NCBI GenBank assembly: GCA_905199445.1
Contig: CAJKGK010000004.1
Location: 62,001 to 126,000 of the forward strand
Direction of reading: 5' to 3'
DNA from: an uncultured Lachnospiraceae bacterium
Lineage (GTDB): Bacteria > Bacillota > Clostridia > Lachnospirales > Lachnospiraceae
DNA length: 64,000 bases
This document shows, in pieces, positions 56,196-64,000 of this stretch. Each line of letters opens with the position of its first letter. The first letter of the stretch is position 1. A program made the position numbers and the translations under genes. The notes under the pieces are model-generated. The model saw only the letters and a list, made by a program, of their open reading frames with translations, did no database searches and was not told where the DNA came from.

Positions 56196-57854
56196 CTATT
56201 GGCAGCGTTTTTGACAAATGGTGATCTTCGTATATTTTCCAGGCTCCCCTTCAATACTCAAATAAGCCCCGGGACTGCAAAGCTCAAGCCGCCGAATGAT
56301 ATTGGCAATGCCATAGCCGCTGTCAGTGTGGGGAGTGCTGATACCTTTTCCTTTTTTCATAATAGCTTCAATGGTTTTCTCATCCATGCCCTGCCCATCA
56401 TCCTCAATCATAAGATAATAAAAGGTAGCATCATACGCACTGTAAATCATAATATTCATGGTTTCCATAGCCGCAGTCCTGCCGTGATAAATGGAATTTT
56501 CCACCAAAGGCTGAAGGATCAGCTTTACCGTAGGGCACTCCAGAAGGACCTCATCCACATCGATGACAATATTTCAGGCATTGCCGGATTTCAGCTTTTG
56601 AAAATAAATATAAGCCTGCAAATGATCCAGCTCCTGAGAAAGCGGCACTGTATTTTCTGACAATGAAATAGAATATCTTAAAAATAAGGCCAGGTGATCA
56701 ATGGCCTGAGACAGGGTATTTTTCTGCGAATCATTATAGGAAAGCCACTTTAATGTAGAGAGGGCATTAAACAGAAAATGAGAGTTAATCTGCGCTCTCA
56801 GGGCCTGCATTTCCTTTCGCCGTTTTTGATCATTGGTCTGCTCAATCTCCACCAGTAGCCCACGAATCCTCTGCTGAGTGTAGTCAATCTCCTGTGCAAG
56901 ACTTTGAAATTCATCATTTCCCCGGATAATGATCGCCTGACGGACCTGATTGTTTTCAATTCCAGCGATCTTAGCCCGCACCAGAGCCATGCGGGCATTA
57001 AAATACCTGGAAATTGCCAGCGCCAGTCCCACCGCCAATCCCAGAATCAGAATCACCTGGAAGGCGATGTTTTTCAAAGCATTATAAAAACCACGGTTTA
57101 AATAGTAATCGTTGGTAAGAATCCACACATTCCACCCGTCGGTATCCCCCATACGAATATTGACATCTCCGGATCTCTCCTGCATTTTCTCAGGAGTTCC
57201 CAGCAAACAGTGCCAGAAATCCTCGCGCAGAGAGCTGGACATAAGCTGGTTCCCATAATAAATAAAAACAGCATTTCCCGACGCATCTCCGCTGATAAAA
57301 CCGTAAATTTCAGTTTCATAAATACTCATTTCTATGTAATATCTCCGTCCAGCCTCATATAAAGGAATAAACACAGAAAACACTTTTTCATTCCGTTCAT
57401 TCAGCCGGGTGGCAGAAATATATTCTGCCCGAGCTGCACTGCTTTTTAAGGCATCCATAGCCTGGACCACGTAGGGCTCCTGACTGCTTTGATCATAATA
57501 CCCGTCTCTGTAAATCTGGATCTTATCCACAGCCGTAATATTCATTGCCAGAAAATCGCTGACCAGGGCATCCAAGCAGGTGCGCACGATGACCATCGAA
57601 TCATTCTCCAGGGCCTGGATAAAACGGTCGTCCTCCAGCCACAGATTTAAAAAGGAACGATAATAATCCAGACGATTTTCAATATTCATGACCGCCTGCT
57701 TTGCCTGGTTTTCCAGCATTTCATTTTCTTTATCCCGATAGCTGTCTTTAAAGGAAACAAAAAGGGAGGCAAACATACTGACAATCACAAAAATGATGGT
57801 TATAAAAAAATAGATCACCAGCTGTGTCCTGAACTTAAAATGACTCATCCCCAT
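56196..57854 (-). pseudogene. Sensor histidine kinase (YesM-like) with an in-frame opal stop, third two-component system
   Basis: The 553-codon frame encodes a kinase with membrane segments at about 12-35 and 275-297, an extracytoplasmic sensor, HAMP-like linker and His_kinase domain (RAQINSHFLFNALSTLKWLS). A TGA at 56576-56574 ends it after KLKSGNA. The same frame goes straight on with IVIDVDEVLLECPTVKLILQ and the ATPase N-box PLVENSIYHG and G-box EDDGQGMD. The stop falls between the phospho-acceptor helix and the ATPase domain, so the short form could not phosphorylate. The start is taken as the ATG at 57854, overlapping the regulator stop; a GTG at 57857 and an ATG at 57848 are alternatives. 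Confidence 0.85.
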
Positions 57855-59071
57855 CACCCCTGCCCCTGAAGCCGAAATTCATTGGGCGTCAGTCCAAACG
57901 CCTTTTTAAAAATGGTATGAAAATATGTAACATTTTCATAGCCGCATGCCATAGCAATCTCATTAATGGAAAGTTCTGTAGACAACAGCATATTTTTGGC
58001 ACATTCCAGACGGACATTTAAAAGATAATGGTTAATCCCTTCCTTTTTTTCTGACTTAAAAACCGTCCCAATATAGTTCGGTGTAAAATGAAGCATTTTT
58101 GCAATAGATTCAATCGAAAGGTTCTCCTGGTAATGCTTGTGGATGATCGCTTCAATAGCTTCAACGATCTCATGACGGCTGCGCTTTTTTTCCGTGGGCA
58201 TTTCCGTGTTTCCGCCAGCAAAGGAAATACTCTTTTTCACAATTTCTTCATATAAGCCCCGAATACTTTCATCTTCCCGCTCTGCCACTGCCTTTTCCAG
58301 CCTTTTCAGCGCGATCTGATGTGCCCCAAAAAGGTCTCTGACCTGCTGGATATACCCTCGAAGCAGCGATTCTAAAGGGACTTGATCCCAAAGGACGATC
58401 ACCGCAATCCGCCCGTTTCCGGCACGGTTCACCAGGGATTTTGAGGCTTTGGGCACTTTCATGGACTCTAAAAGTCGGACAGCCTTGTCACATTCCTTTG
58501 GATTTTCCGGCACACATAAAAGAATCCCCTTATATCCAACATTTTCCTCAAGCCAGTTCAGGCCCAGGGGCTCCAGATTATCCCCGTCTGCAGGAACCCC
58601 GGACAGCAACTGATAGATCAGGGCCTGACGGGCAAACTGTACACTGATCTCATAATTGTTCTTGATCTTGGAATAAATTTTCTGCTCCATCTTACGCTCA
58701 GTAATCTCATCTACCGCCTTTTTCACCGTCCGCAGCAGTTCCTCCTCCTTTACCGGCTTTGTCACGTAGGCAGAAATATTCAGCCGGATACCCTGACGGG
58801 CATATTCAAAATCATCATAGGAACTGATAAAAATAATTTTTGTCTCCGGCAAAATGTTCCGAATATTTTTAGACATTTCAATAGCGTTCATTACTGGCAT
58901 ACATACATCCGTCAACACAATATCCGGCTTTTTCTCAAGGGTAAGGGACAGTCCCTGGGCGCCATTGGACGCCTCGCCAATAATCTCTACGCCAATCAGA
59001 TTCCAATCAATACACTGCTTCAGCGCATTGCGTTCAAACGCCTCATCCTCAACAATAATCATGGTTACCAT
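57854..59071 (-). CDS. AraC-type response regulator (YesN-like), third two-component system
   Basis: A 405-residue regulator from the ATG at 59071 (GGGAGGA 9 nt upstream; earlier in-frame codons lack a signal). The receiver Asp is about residue 55 (IVLTDVCMP), and the C-terminal AraC domain shows SIESIAKMLHFTPNYIGTVF and LSINEIAMACGYENVTYFHT. Gene order is regulator then kinase, the reverse of the other two pairs in this window. It overlaps the kinase gene by 1 nt (TGATG) and probably controls the importer operon beyond it. With the kinase truncated its signal input may be lost. Confidence 0.93.
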   Translation of the reverse strand: MVTMIIVEDEAFERNALKQCIDWNLIGVEIIGEASNGAQGLSLTLEKKPDIVLTDVCMPVMNAIEMSKNIRNILPETKIIFISSYDDFEYARQGIRLNISAYVTKPVKEEELLRTVKKAVDEITERKMEQKIYSKIKNNYEISVQFARQALIYQLLSGVPADGDNLEPLGLNWLEENVGYKGILLCVPENPKECDKAVRLLESMKVPKASKSLVNRAGNGRIAVIVLWDQVPLESLLRGYIQQVRDLFGAHQIALKRLEKAVAEREDESIRGLYEEIVKKSISFAGGNTEMPTEKKRSRHEIVEAIEAIIHKHYQENLSIESIAKMLHFTPNYIGTVFKSEKKEGINHYLLNVRLECAKNMLLSTELSINEIAMACGYENVTYFHTIFKKAFGLTPNEFRLQGQG

Positions 59072-59238
59072 ACCAGTCATTCCTCCCAATACTTCCAATA
59101 CAATTCCCCATACCACTGTGTCTTAAAAGTATTATAACTGATTTTTCGGCAGCACACCACTGATTTGCTCCAATAATTTTAGCCTCCCCATTTCGACATA
59201 TGACGGAAAAGTAACTTATATATCAACAATATCACACG

Positions 59239-59279
59239 CAAAAAAACACCAGATTCGACATTTGCCGAACTGGCGTTTC
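59239..59279 (-). terminator. Terminator of the second Dpp-type operon
   Basis: Minus strand: AACGCCAG-TTCG pairs with CGAAT-CTGGTGTT (a single bulge) and is followed by TTTTTTTGCG. It lies just behind the fused ATPase gene. Confidence 0.8.
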
Positions 59280-59319
59280 TTGATGAATGGCTTATTTTAC
59301 AGCCCCTGACTTTTCTTTT

Positions 59320-61062
59320 TTACATATGAATACACCGGACAAAATGTTCCTGTCCGCCTTCAAGCATGTATCCCTCCACAGGACCTGCCTGGCATTGGGA
59401 ACATCTTCTGGGACATCGGGAATAAAAGGCGCATCCGACACCCTCAGAGGTTTCAGAACCATCCGGTTCCAAGGTGTCATCTGTCTCTGCATATTCTTTT
59501 GCCGCATATCCGTTCACGCTATCTGACAGGACAGAATCAAATAAAAGCTGCGTATAGGGATGTCTTGGATTTTCGTAAATCTCTTTCACATCAGCCATTT
59601 CCACGATTTGCCCCAGATAAATCACGGCAACCCTGTGGCAGAAATGCCGCACAATATTCAGATCATGGGAAATAAACAAAATAGTCAGTCCCCGTTTTTT
59701 ATGAATATCCAGCAAAAGCCTTAAAATCTGAGAAGATACAGTGACATCCAGTGCGGACACCGGTTCATCGGCTACAAGAAGTCTGGACTTCATCAGCAGG
59801 GCGGCACCAATACTGATTCTTTGCCGCTGTCCGCCGGAAAGCTCATGGGCATAGCGGTTGACAAAAGAAGGATCCAGCCCTACATCACACAGTATATCTG
59901 AAACCATCCGGCGTCGGCATTTTTTATCCCTGATCCCGGAAAGTTTCAGCGGTTCCTCTAAAATCCAGCCGATTTTCCGGGAAGGATTTAAGGATCCAAA
60001 GGGATCCTGAAAAACCATCTGAGGATGCGTATCAGCAGCCATTTTAAGCTGTCCCTCATAATCCCGGTTTAAGCCTACAATGGTACGGGCCAGGGTGGAT
60101 TTTCCGCAGCCGCTCTCCCCTACAATGCCCATGACCTCTCCGTCATATACATCCAGGCTGAGATTTTTTACAACCTTGCGCCGTCCCTTCTTTTTAAAAA
60201 GCCCGCCGCCATCCTCATGATAAAAAATATCCAGGTTTTTAAGCTCCAGTATTTTTTCAGACTGTTCTGGTCTTTTACCGGCATCGGGAATAGCAGCCAC
60301 CAGGGTCTTTGTATATTCATGCTGAGGATGTTCCAGAACCTGACGTACATCTCCCTGCTCCACAATCACACCGTGATACATGACAATCACTTGCCGGCAT
60401 ATTTCCTTAATCACATTTAAATCATGAGAAATAAACAAAATAGACACACCGTATTCCTGGTTAAGCCGCTTTAAAAGCCTGAGAATCTGGCCCTGTACAA
60501 CGACATCCAAAGCCGTGGTCGGCTCATCGGCAATCAGCAGTTTCGGAGAACAAATCATAGCCTGCGCAATCATAACTCTCTGACGCATTCCTCCGGAAAG
60601 CTCATGGGGATATTTTTCGCACAAAGCCGCCGGATCAGGAAGTCCCACATCAGCCAACGCTGCAATAACTTTTTTGTGGATTTCCTCTTTTTTCAGATCT
60701 GTGTGAAGTCTCAGGCTTTCCCCAACCTGTGTACCGATTTTTAACACGGGATTTAAAGATGTCATCGGTTCCTGAAAAATCATAGACATCTGATTTCCCC
60801 GGATTTGGCTTTGTGCCTTTGGCGAAAGAGCAAGGATGTCTTTTCCGTCAAAGGTAATGCCGCCGCCCAGAACCCTGGCACTTTTGGAAAGCAGCCCCAT
60901 GGCAGCCAGGGCGGTCATCGATTTTCCCGAACCCGATTCGCCTACAACCCCCAGAATTTCCCCTTTGCCTATAGTAAAGCTTACATCGCTGACAACTGTA
61001 TGCATCCCGTCCTTTTCCGGAAAACCTATGGATAAATGATCCGCTTTAAATAAAGTTTCCAT
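59320..61062 (-). CDS. Fused two-domain ATPase of a second Dpp/Opp-type ABC importer
   Basis: A 580-residue protein with two ABC cassettes: GESGSGKS / LSGGMRQR / LLIADEPTTALDV and GESGCGKS / LSGGQRQR / LLVADEPVSALDV. The linker between them is shorter than in the paralogue at 7032-9071 and lacks the first Cys-rich extension; the C-terminal one is kept (CAFYSRCPRRCSQC). The ATG at 61062 has AAGGAGG 5 nt upstream. It ends the operon SBP-DppB-DppC-ATPase. Confidence 0.94.
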   Translation of the reverse strand: METLFKADHLSIGFPEKDGMHTVVSDVSFTIGKGEILGVVGESGSGKSMTALAAMGLLSKSARVLGGGITFDGKDILALSPKAQSQIRGNQMSMIFQEPMTSLNPVLKIGTQVGESLRLHTDLKKEEIHKKVIAALADVGLPDPAALCEKYPHELSGGMRQRVMIAQAMICSPKLLIADEPTTALDVVVQGQILRLLKRLNQEYGVSILFISHDLNVIKEICRQVIVMYHGVIVEQGDVRQVLEHPQHEYTKTLVAAIPDAGKRPEQSEKILELKNLDIFYHEDGGGLFKKKGRRKVVKNLSLDVYDGEVMGIVGESGCGKSTLARTIVGLNRDYEGQLKMAADTHPQMVFQDPFGSLNPSRKIGWILEEPLKLSGIRDKKCRRRMVSDILCDVGLDPSFVNRYAHELSGGQRQRISIGAALLMKSRLLVADEPVSALDVTVSSQILRLLLDIHKKRGLTILFISHDLNIVRHFCHRVAVIYLGQIVEMADVKEIYENPRHPYTQLLFDSVLSDSVNGYAAKEYAETDDTLEPDGSETSEGVGCAFYSRCPRRCSQCQAGPVEGYMLEGGQEHFVRCIHM

Positions 61063-61072
61063 AATTTCCTCC

Positions 61073-61873
61073 TTAACGCTTTGCACTGCGCAAGCCCTCG
61101 CCGATCAGGCCAAAGCCTAAAATAATCAGAATAATGGTAACGCCTGGTGCAATGGCATACCAGGGCGCATTATACAAATAGGACTGAGCCTCTGAAAGCA
61201 TACGCCCCAGACTGGACTGAGGCGGCTGAACCCCCAGTCCCAGATAACTCATACTGGCTTCGGCAAGCACCGCATTATTAAACCCGATTGCAGCGGCTGT
61301 AAGCATACTGATTGCCGTATTTGGCAGTATATGCGCAAATATAATACGAAACGGCGATGCCCCCATCACCTTTGCGCTTTTTACAAAATCCAGTTCCCGG
61401 CAGCGAATCACCTCGCTGCGAACAATACGCGCAAAGCTGGGAATAAAAATAATGCCCAGTGCCAAAATCACATTATAGGTTCCCGGACCTAAAAAGCTGA
61501 GAAAAATCAAGGCAAGCAACACACTTGGGAAGGAAAGAATCATATCATTGACACGCATAATGATCTCATCCAGCCATCCTCCAAAGTAACCAGTCAATGC
61601 TCCGATGATCGTTCCTGCCACTGCGCCGATGGCAACCGTACATACGGCAACCAGAAAAGTAATGCCGCAGCCGTTCATCACACGGCTTAAAATATCTCTG
61701 CCAAAGTTATCGGTACCCATTGGATGCGCAAAACTCGGCGCTTGGCTCACAGCCATGGAATCCATGGCCGTGGGCGAATACGGCGTCCAAAACTGGCCCA
61801 CAATGGCCATAACAAGAAAAAAAACTGTCAGCCCAAGGCCAATGATTAGATTATAATTTCTTTTCTTTTTCAT
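61073..61873 (-). CDS. Dpp/Opp-type ABC permease (DppC-like), second system
   Basis: A 266-residue permease with the DppC motif MGTDNFGRDILSRVMNG and the EAA loop AKVMGASPFRIIFAHILPN. It starts after GGAGG and lies 10 bp before the ATPase gene start and 11 bp after DppB. Shorter than the paralogue at 9089-9943 by a truncated N-terminal tail. Confidence 0.94.
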   Translation of the reverse strand: MKKKRNYNLIIGLGLTVFFLVMAIVGQFWTPYSPTAMDSMAVSQAPSFAHPMGTDNFGRDILSRVMNGCGITFLVAVCTVAIGAVAGTIIGALTGYFGGWLDEIIMRVNDMILSFPSVLLALIFLSFLGPGTYNVILALGIIFIPSFARIVRSEVIRCRELDFVKSAKVMGASPFRIIFAHILPNTAISMLTAAAIGFNNAVLAEASMSYLGLGVQPPQSSLGRMLSEAQSYLYNAPWYAIAPGVTIILIILGFGLIGEGLRSAKR

Positions 61874-61884
61874 CGTCCGGCCTC

Positions 61885-62829
61885 CTACGCTGCCCGAACA
61901 CGGGGATCTACAAGTTTATATAAAATATCCACGATAAAATTAATCATCACTACAATAGCAGTAATATAGGTAACAACGGCCTGCACAACCGGGTAATCCC
62001 GTCCTGTAATGGCGGTAATTAAAAGACGGCCCATACCTGGCACACTAAAGACCTGTTCCACAATAATACTGCCGGCCAGAATCTCGGCAATGACCATGGC
62101 AATAAAAGTAAGCACCGGAATCAGGGCATTTTTAAGCACATGCATATACAGCACTCTGCCTTCCATATTCCCCTTACTGTAAGCAGTACGGACATAATCC
62201 TTTCCGATTTCTCCAAGAATAGCATTCCTCAGAAATTTTACGACCATGGCGATTTTAGGAAGCGCGACCGCGACTGCCGGAAAAATCAAATACCGAATCC
62301 CCGCCCAAAAATCCTCCTTAGGAGAAATGAAATTCCCCGGCTGAAACCATTTAAGTACAAGGCCGAAAATATAAGTCAGCATCATCCCCAGGAAAAAGGC
62401 CGGTATGGCCATGGTAATTTGTGTCAGCTGATGAATGACCGTATCCAGCCATTTCCCCGAATGTCTGGCACAGATAATTCCCAGCGGGATGGAGACCACC
62501 AGAATCATCAGCAGTGCCAGTACAGACAAAAGAACCGTCACCGGCAGACGGTCTGACAACAGTGAGGCCACGCTGGTATCATTATATTGGTAGGACTGTC
62601 CAAAATCGCCGTGAAGCACACCGCCCAGCCAGTGGATATACCGCTGGATCAGGGGATCATTCAGTCCCATTTCATTTCTCAGTTCTTCAATCTGCTCCGG
62701 AGTGGCATTGGTTCCCAGTTTGGAAACCGATGCATCCCCCGGTATAACGGAAAAGGCTGTGAAGGTCAGTATAGAAATAAGCAACAATGTGATAATGAGA
62801 GTTAAAAATTTTTTTATAATATATTTCAT
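61885..62829 (-). CDS. Dpp/Opp-type ABC permease (DppB-like), second system
   Basis: A 314-residue permease beginning MKYIIKKFLTLIITLLLISI, with the family segments PGDASVSKLGTNATPEQIEE, the EAA region YSKGNMEGRVLYMHVLKNA and PGMGRLLITAITGRDYPVVQ. CGGAGG precedes the ATG. It lies 26 bp behind the SBP gene with no strong hairpin between, unlike the first system. Confidence 0.94.
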   Translation of the reverse strand: MKYIIKKFLTLIITLLLISILTFTAFSVIPGDASVSKLGTNATPEQIEELRNEMGLNDPLIQRYIHWLGGVLHGDFGQSYQYNDTSVASLLSDRLPVTVLLSVLALLMILVVSIPLGIICARHSGKWLDTVIHQLTQITMAIPAFFLGMMLTYIFGLVLKWFQPGNFISPKEDFWAGIRYLIFPAVAVALPKIAMVVKFLRNAILGEIGKDYVRTAYSKGNMEGRVLYMHVLKNALIPVLTFIAMVIAEILAGSIIVEQVFSVPGMGRLLITAITGRDYPVVQAVVTYITAIVVMINFIVDILYKLVDPRVRAA

Positions 62830-62855
62830 TTTCTGCCTCCGTTACGCCAGTTTCA

Positions 62856-64000
62856 TTACTGAGCGGTCATATAAAGTTTTGAAAGATCCCAGGCCGCTGT
62901 GGGATAAAAAGTATAGCCGCCGAATTTTGAACTCACTGCCACAAAATCCGCAGGATCTTCAATATAAACCGATGCGGCATTTTCAGCCAGAATCATCTGA
63001 AGCTGTTTGTAAAGCTGCGCTTTTTTTGCATCATCCGTTGTGGCCAGTGCCTCATCCATCGTCTTGTCATAAGTTTCATTATTAAAATTGATCAGGTTAT
63101 TGGAGGCATCCGAACGGTATTTTTTCAGCCAATCGCTGGGGGCTAATGTACCGTCAAAACCAATCACCGTGGCCTGGAAGTTTCTGCCCTGATACACTTC
63201 GCTAAGCCAGGAGCTCCACTCAATCTGTTCAATCTTAACATTCACACCAACCTGAGAAAGCTGCTCCGCAATAATCTGAGCCGTATCCACATGCTGTGAA
63301 TAGGAACTGGGCACAGTAATTGTCAAATCAAAGCCCTCTCCATATCCTGCCTGTGAAAGAAGTTCTTTAGCCTTTGCCGGATCATAAGAATACAGGTTTT
63401 CAGCCCCGGCCTCATAGTATCTGCTGATGGAAGGAATCATATGAGAACCGATCAGATGACTTTTTCCGTCGAACAAAAAGTTATTAATCGCCTGACGGTC
63501 AACGGCATAACACATGGCCTGACGAACACGGGCATCCTTAAAAGGCTCATAGTCATTATTCAAAAACATGGCATGTACAAGATTCATATGACCTTCCACA
63601 ATGTTAAAAGCATCCCCCTGCATCTGCGAAAGCGTCTGGGCCTGAGCGGCTGTCAGGTAATTGAGAACATCAATGGTGCCTGCCTGAAGTTCGGTAAAGG
63701 CGGTATCCACATCTGAGATAAATTTAAACTGAGCGTTATCCAGATAGGGCACACCTGCCTGCCAGTAGCCTTCATATTTGGCCAGCTCCAGTTTCTGCCC
63801 CGGTGTGTAGGCCACAAATTTAAAGGGCCCTGTGCCAATAGGATTTCCCTCGGGATCCTTGTTGGACTGAGGAATAATGGCTAATGTCAGATCTGCCAGA
63901 AACTCCGAATACGGTTCTTTCAGCTTTACGGTTACTGTCTTTTCATCATCAACGGTTACTGTATCCAGTAAACTGGAAAATGCGGAGGATTCACCCTGAA
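62856..64000 (-). CDS. Family-5 solute-binding protein of the second Dpp/Opp-type importer, 5' end off the window
   Basis: The frame is open from the right edge (QGESSAFSSLLDTVTVDDEK) to 62856, about 381 residues. NPIGTGPFKFVAYTPGQKLE and RQAMCYAVDRQAINNFLFDG are typical of DppA/OppA proteins, and SQAGYGEGFDLTITVPSSY follows. The signal peptide and N-terminal part lie outside the window; a GTG inside the visible part is not a real start. It belongs to the operon with DppB, DppC and the fused ATPase. Confidence 0.92.
   Translation of the reverse strand, partial: QGESSAFSSLLDTVTVDDEKTVTVKLKEPYSEFLADLTLAIIPQSNKDPEGNPIGTGPFKFVAYTPGQKLELAKYEGYWQAGVPYLDNAQFKFISDVDTAFTELQAGTIDVLNYLTAAQAQTLSQMQGDAFNIVEGHMNLVHAMFLNNDYEPFKDARVRQAMCYAVDRQAINNFLFDGKSHLIGSHMIPSISRYYEAGAENLYSYDPAKAKELLSQAGYGEGFDLTITVPSSYSQHVDTAQIIAEQLSQVGVNVKIEQIEWSSWLSEVYQGRNFQATVIGFDGTLAPSDWLKKYRSDASNNLINFNNETYDKTMDEALATTDDAKKAQLYKQLQMILAENAASVYIEDPADFVAVSSKFGGYTFYPTAAWDLSKLYMTAQ

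Noticed and set aside
56196..56558. A stand-alone ATPase-domain protein behind the TGA
   Set aside because: Same frame as the sensor kinase and its exact missing domain; no convincing start signal.
56574..56576. Selenocysteine at the TGA of the sensor kinase
   Set aside because: No SECIS-like hairpin that I can see directly after the TGA and no redox role for this position in the family.

Overview
The window reads as a chromosomal segment of a low-to-mid-GC, Gram-positive, anaerobic Clostridia, most likely a gut Lachnospiraceae-type organism. This rests on the rho-rpmE-DUF1385 core block, strong AGGAGG ribosome binding sites, TTGAAA/TATAAT promoters with 17-bp spacing, several YesM/YesN-type two-component systems next to sugar importers, and lipoprotein solute-binding proteins with LTGC/LTAC-type lipoboxes. 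No 16S rRNA or species marker is present, so the family assignment is inference.

Layout. 1-3.3 kb: housekeeping block (DUF1385 protein cut by the left edge, ribosomal protein L31, Rho) with a decayed IS200/IS605-type tnpB remnant against the rho start. 3.7-5.2 kb: glutamate dehydrogenase on the plus strand. 5.3-6.9 kb: an orphan carbohydrate-type binding protein. 7.0-16.1 kb: an oligopeptide/nickel-type (Dpp/Opp) ABC importer with a fused double ATPase, and a YesMN-like sensor/regulator pair. 16.2-23.4 kb: a complete biotin-independent malonate decarboxylase locus (mdcA-C-DE fusion-G-H on the minus strand, mdcR-mdcB divergent), without a recognisable malonate transporter. 23.4-32.8 kb: a carbohydrate importer (SBP plus two permeases), a cytoplasmic GH78-type alpha-L-rhamnosidase and a second YesMN pair. 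33.0-39.0 kb: an overlapping operon of fucose/arabinose-isomerase-like protein, split transketolase and FGGY kinase, with a divergent nucleoside-hydrolase-like gene. 39.0-42.1 kb: a PucR-type regulator and a Lon-like AAA+ ATPase without a protease domain. 42.3-44.4 kb: an old-yellow-enzyme/2,4-dienoyl-CoA-reductase-type flavoenzyme. 44.4-46.5 kb: GntR/ABC/permease module with a near-perfect palindromic operator. 46.6-50.5 kb: HtrA protease and an amino-acid ABC importer whose SBP and permease are fused. 50.6-59.1 kb: a second carbohydrate importer with ThuA-like and sugar-isomerase-like enzymes and a third YesMN-type pair. Here both the SBP and the sensor kinase are interrupted by single in-frame stops. 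59.3-64 kb: a second Dpp/Opp importer, again with fused ATPases, cut by the right edge.

How the genes work together. The window is dominated by nutrient capture: three carbohydrate-type SBPs, two permease pairs of the Lpl/Ytc type, two Dpp-type systems and one amino-acid importer, each followed by or near a membrane sensor and an AraC-type response regulator. No carbohydrate importer here encodes its own ATPase, so a shared MsmX-type ATPase elsewhere is implied. The most interesting metabolic hypothesis is the 32.9-37.6 kb operon. A ketose produced by the isomerase, phosphorylated by the FGGY kinase and passed to a dedicated two-subunit transketolase is the layout of the described D-apiose/apulose route, which would fit a plant-glycan niche with the neighbouring rhamnosidase. 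The actual substrate is not proven by sequence. Promoters, terminators and translation starts were chosen by eye from motif and spacing; no database search was run.
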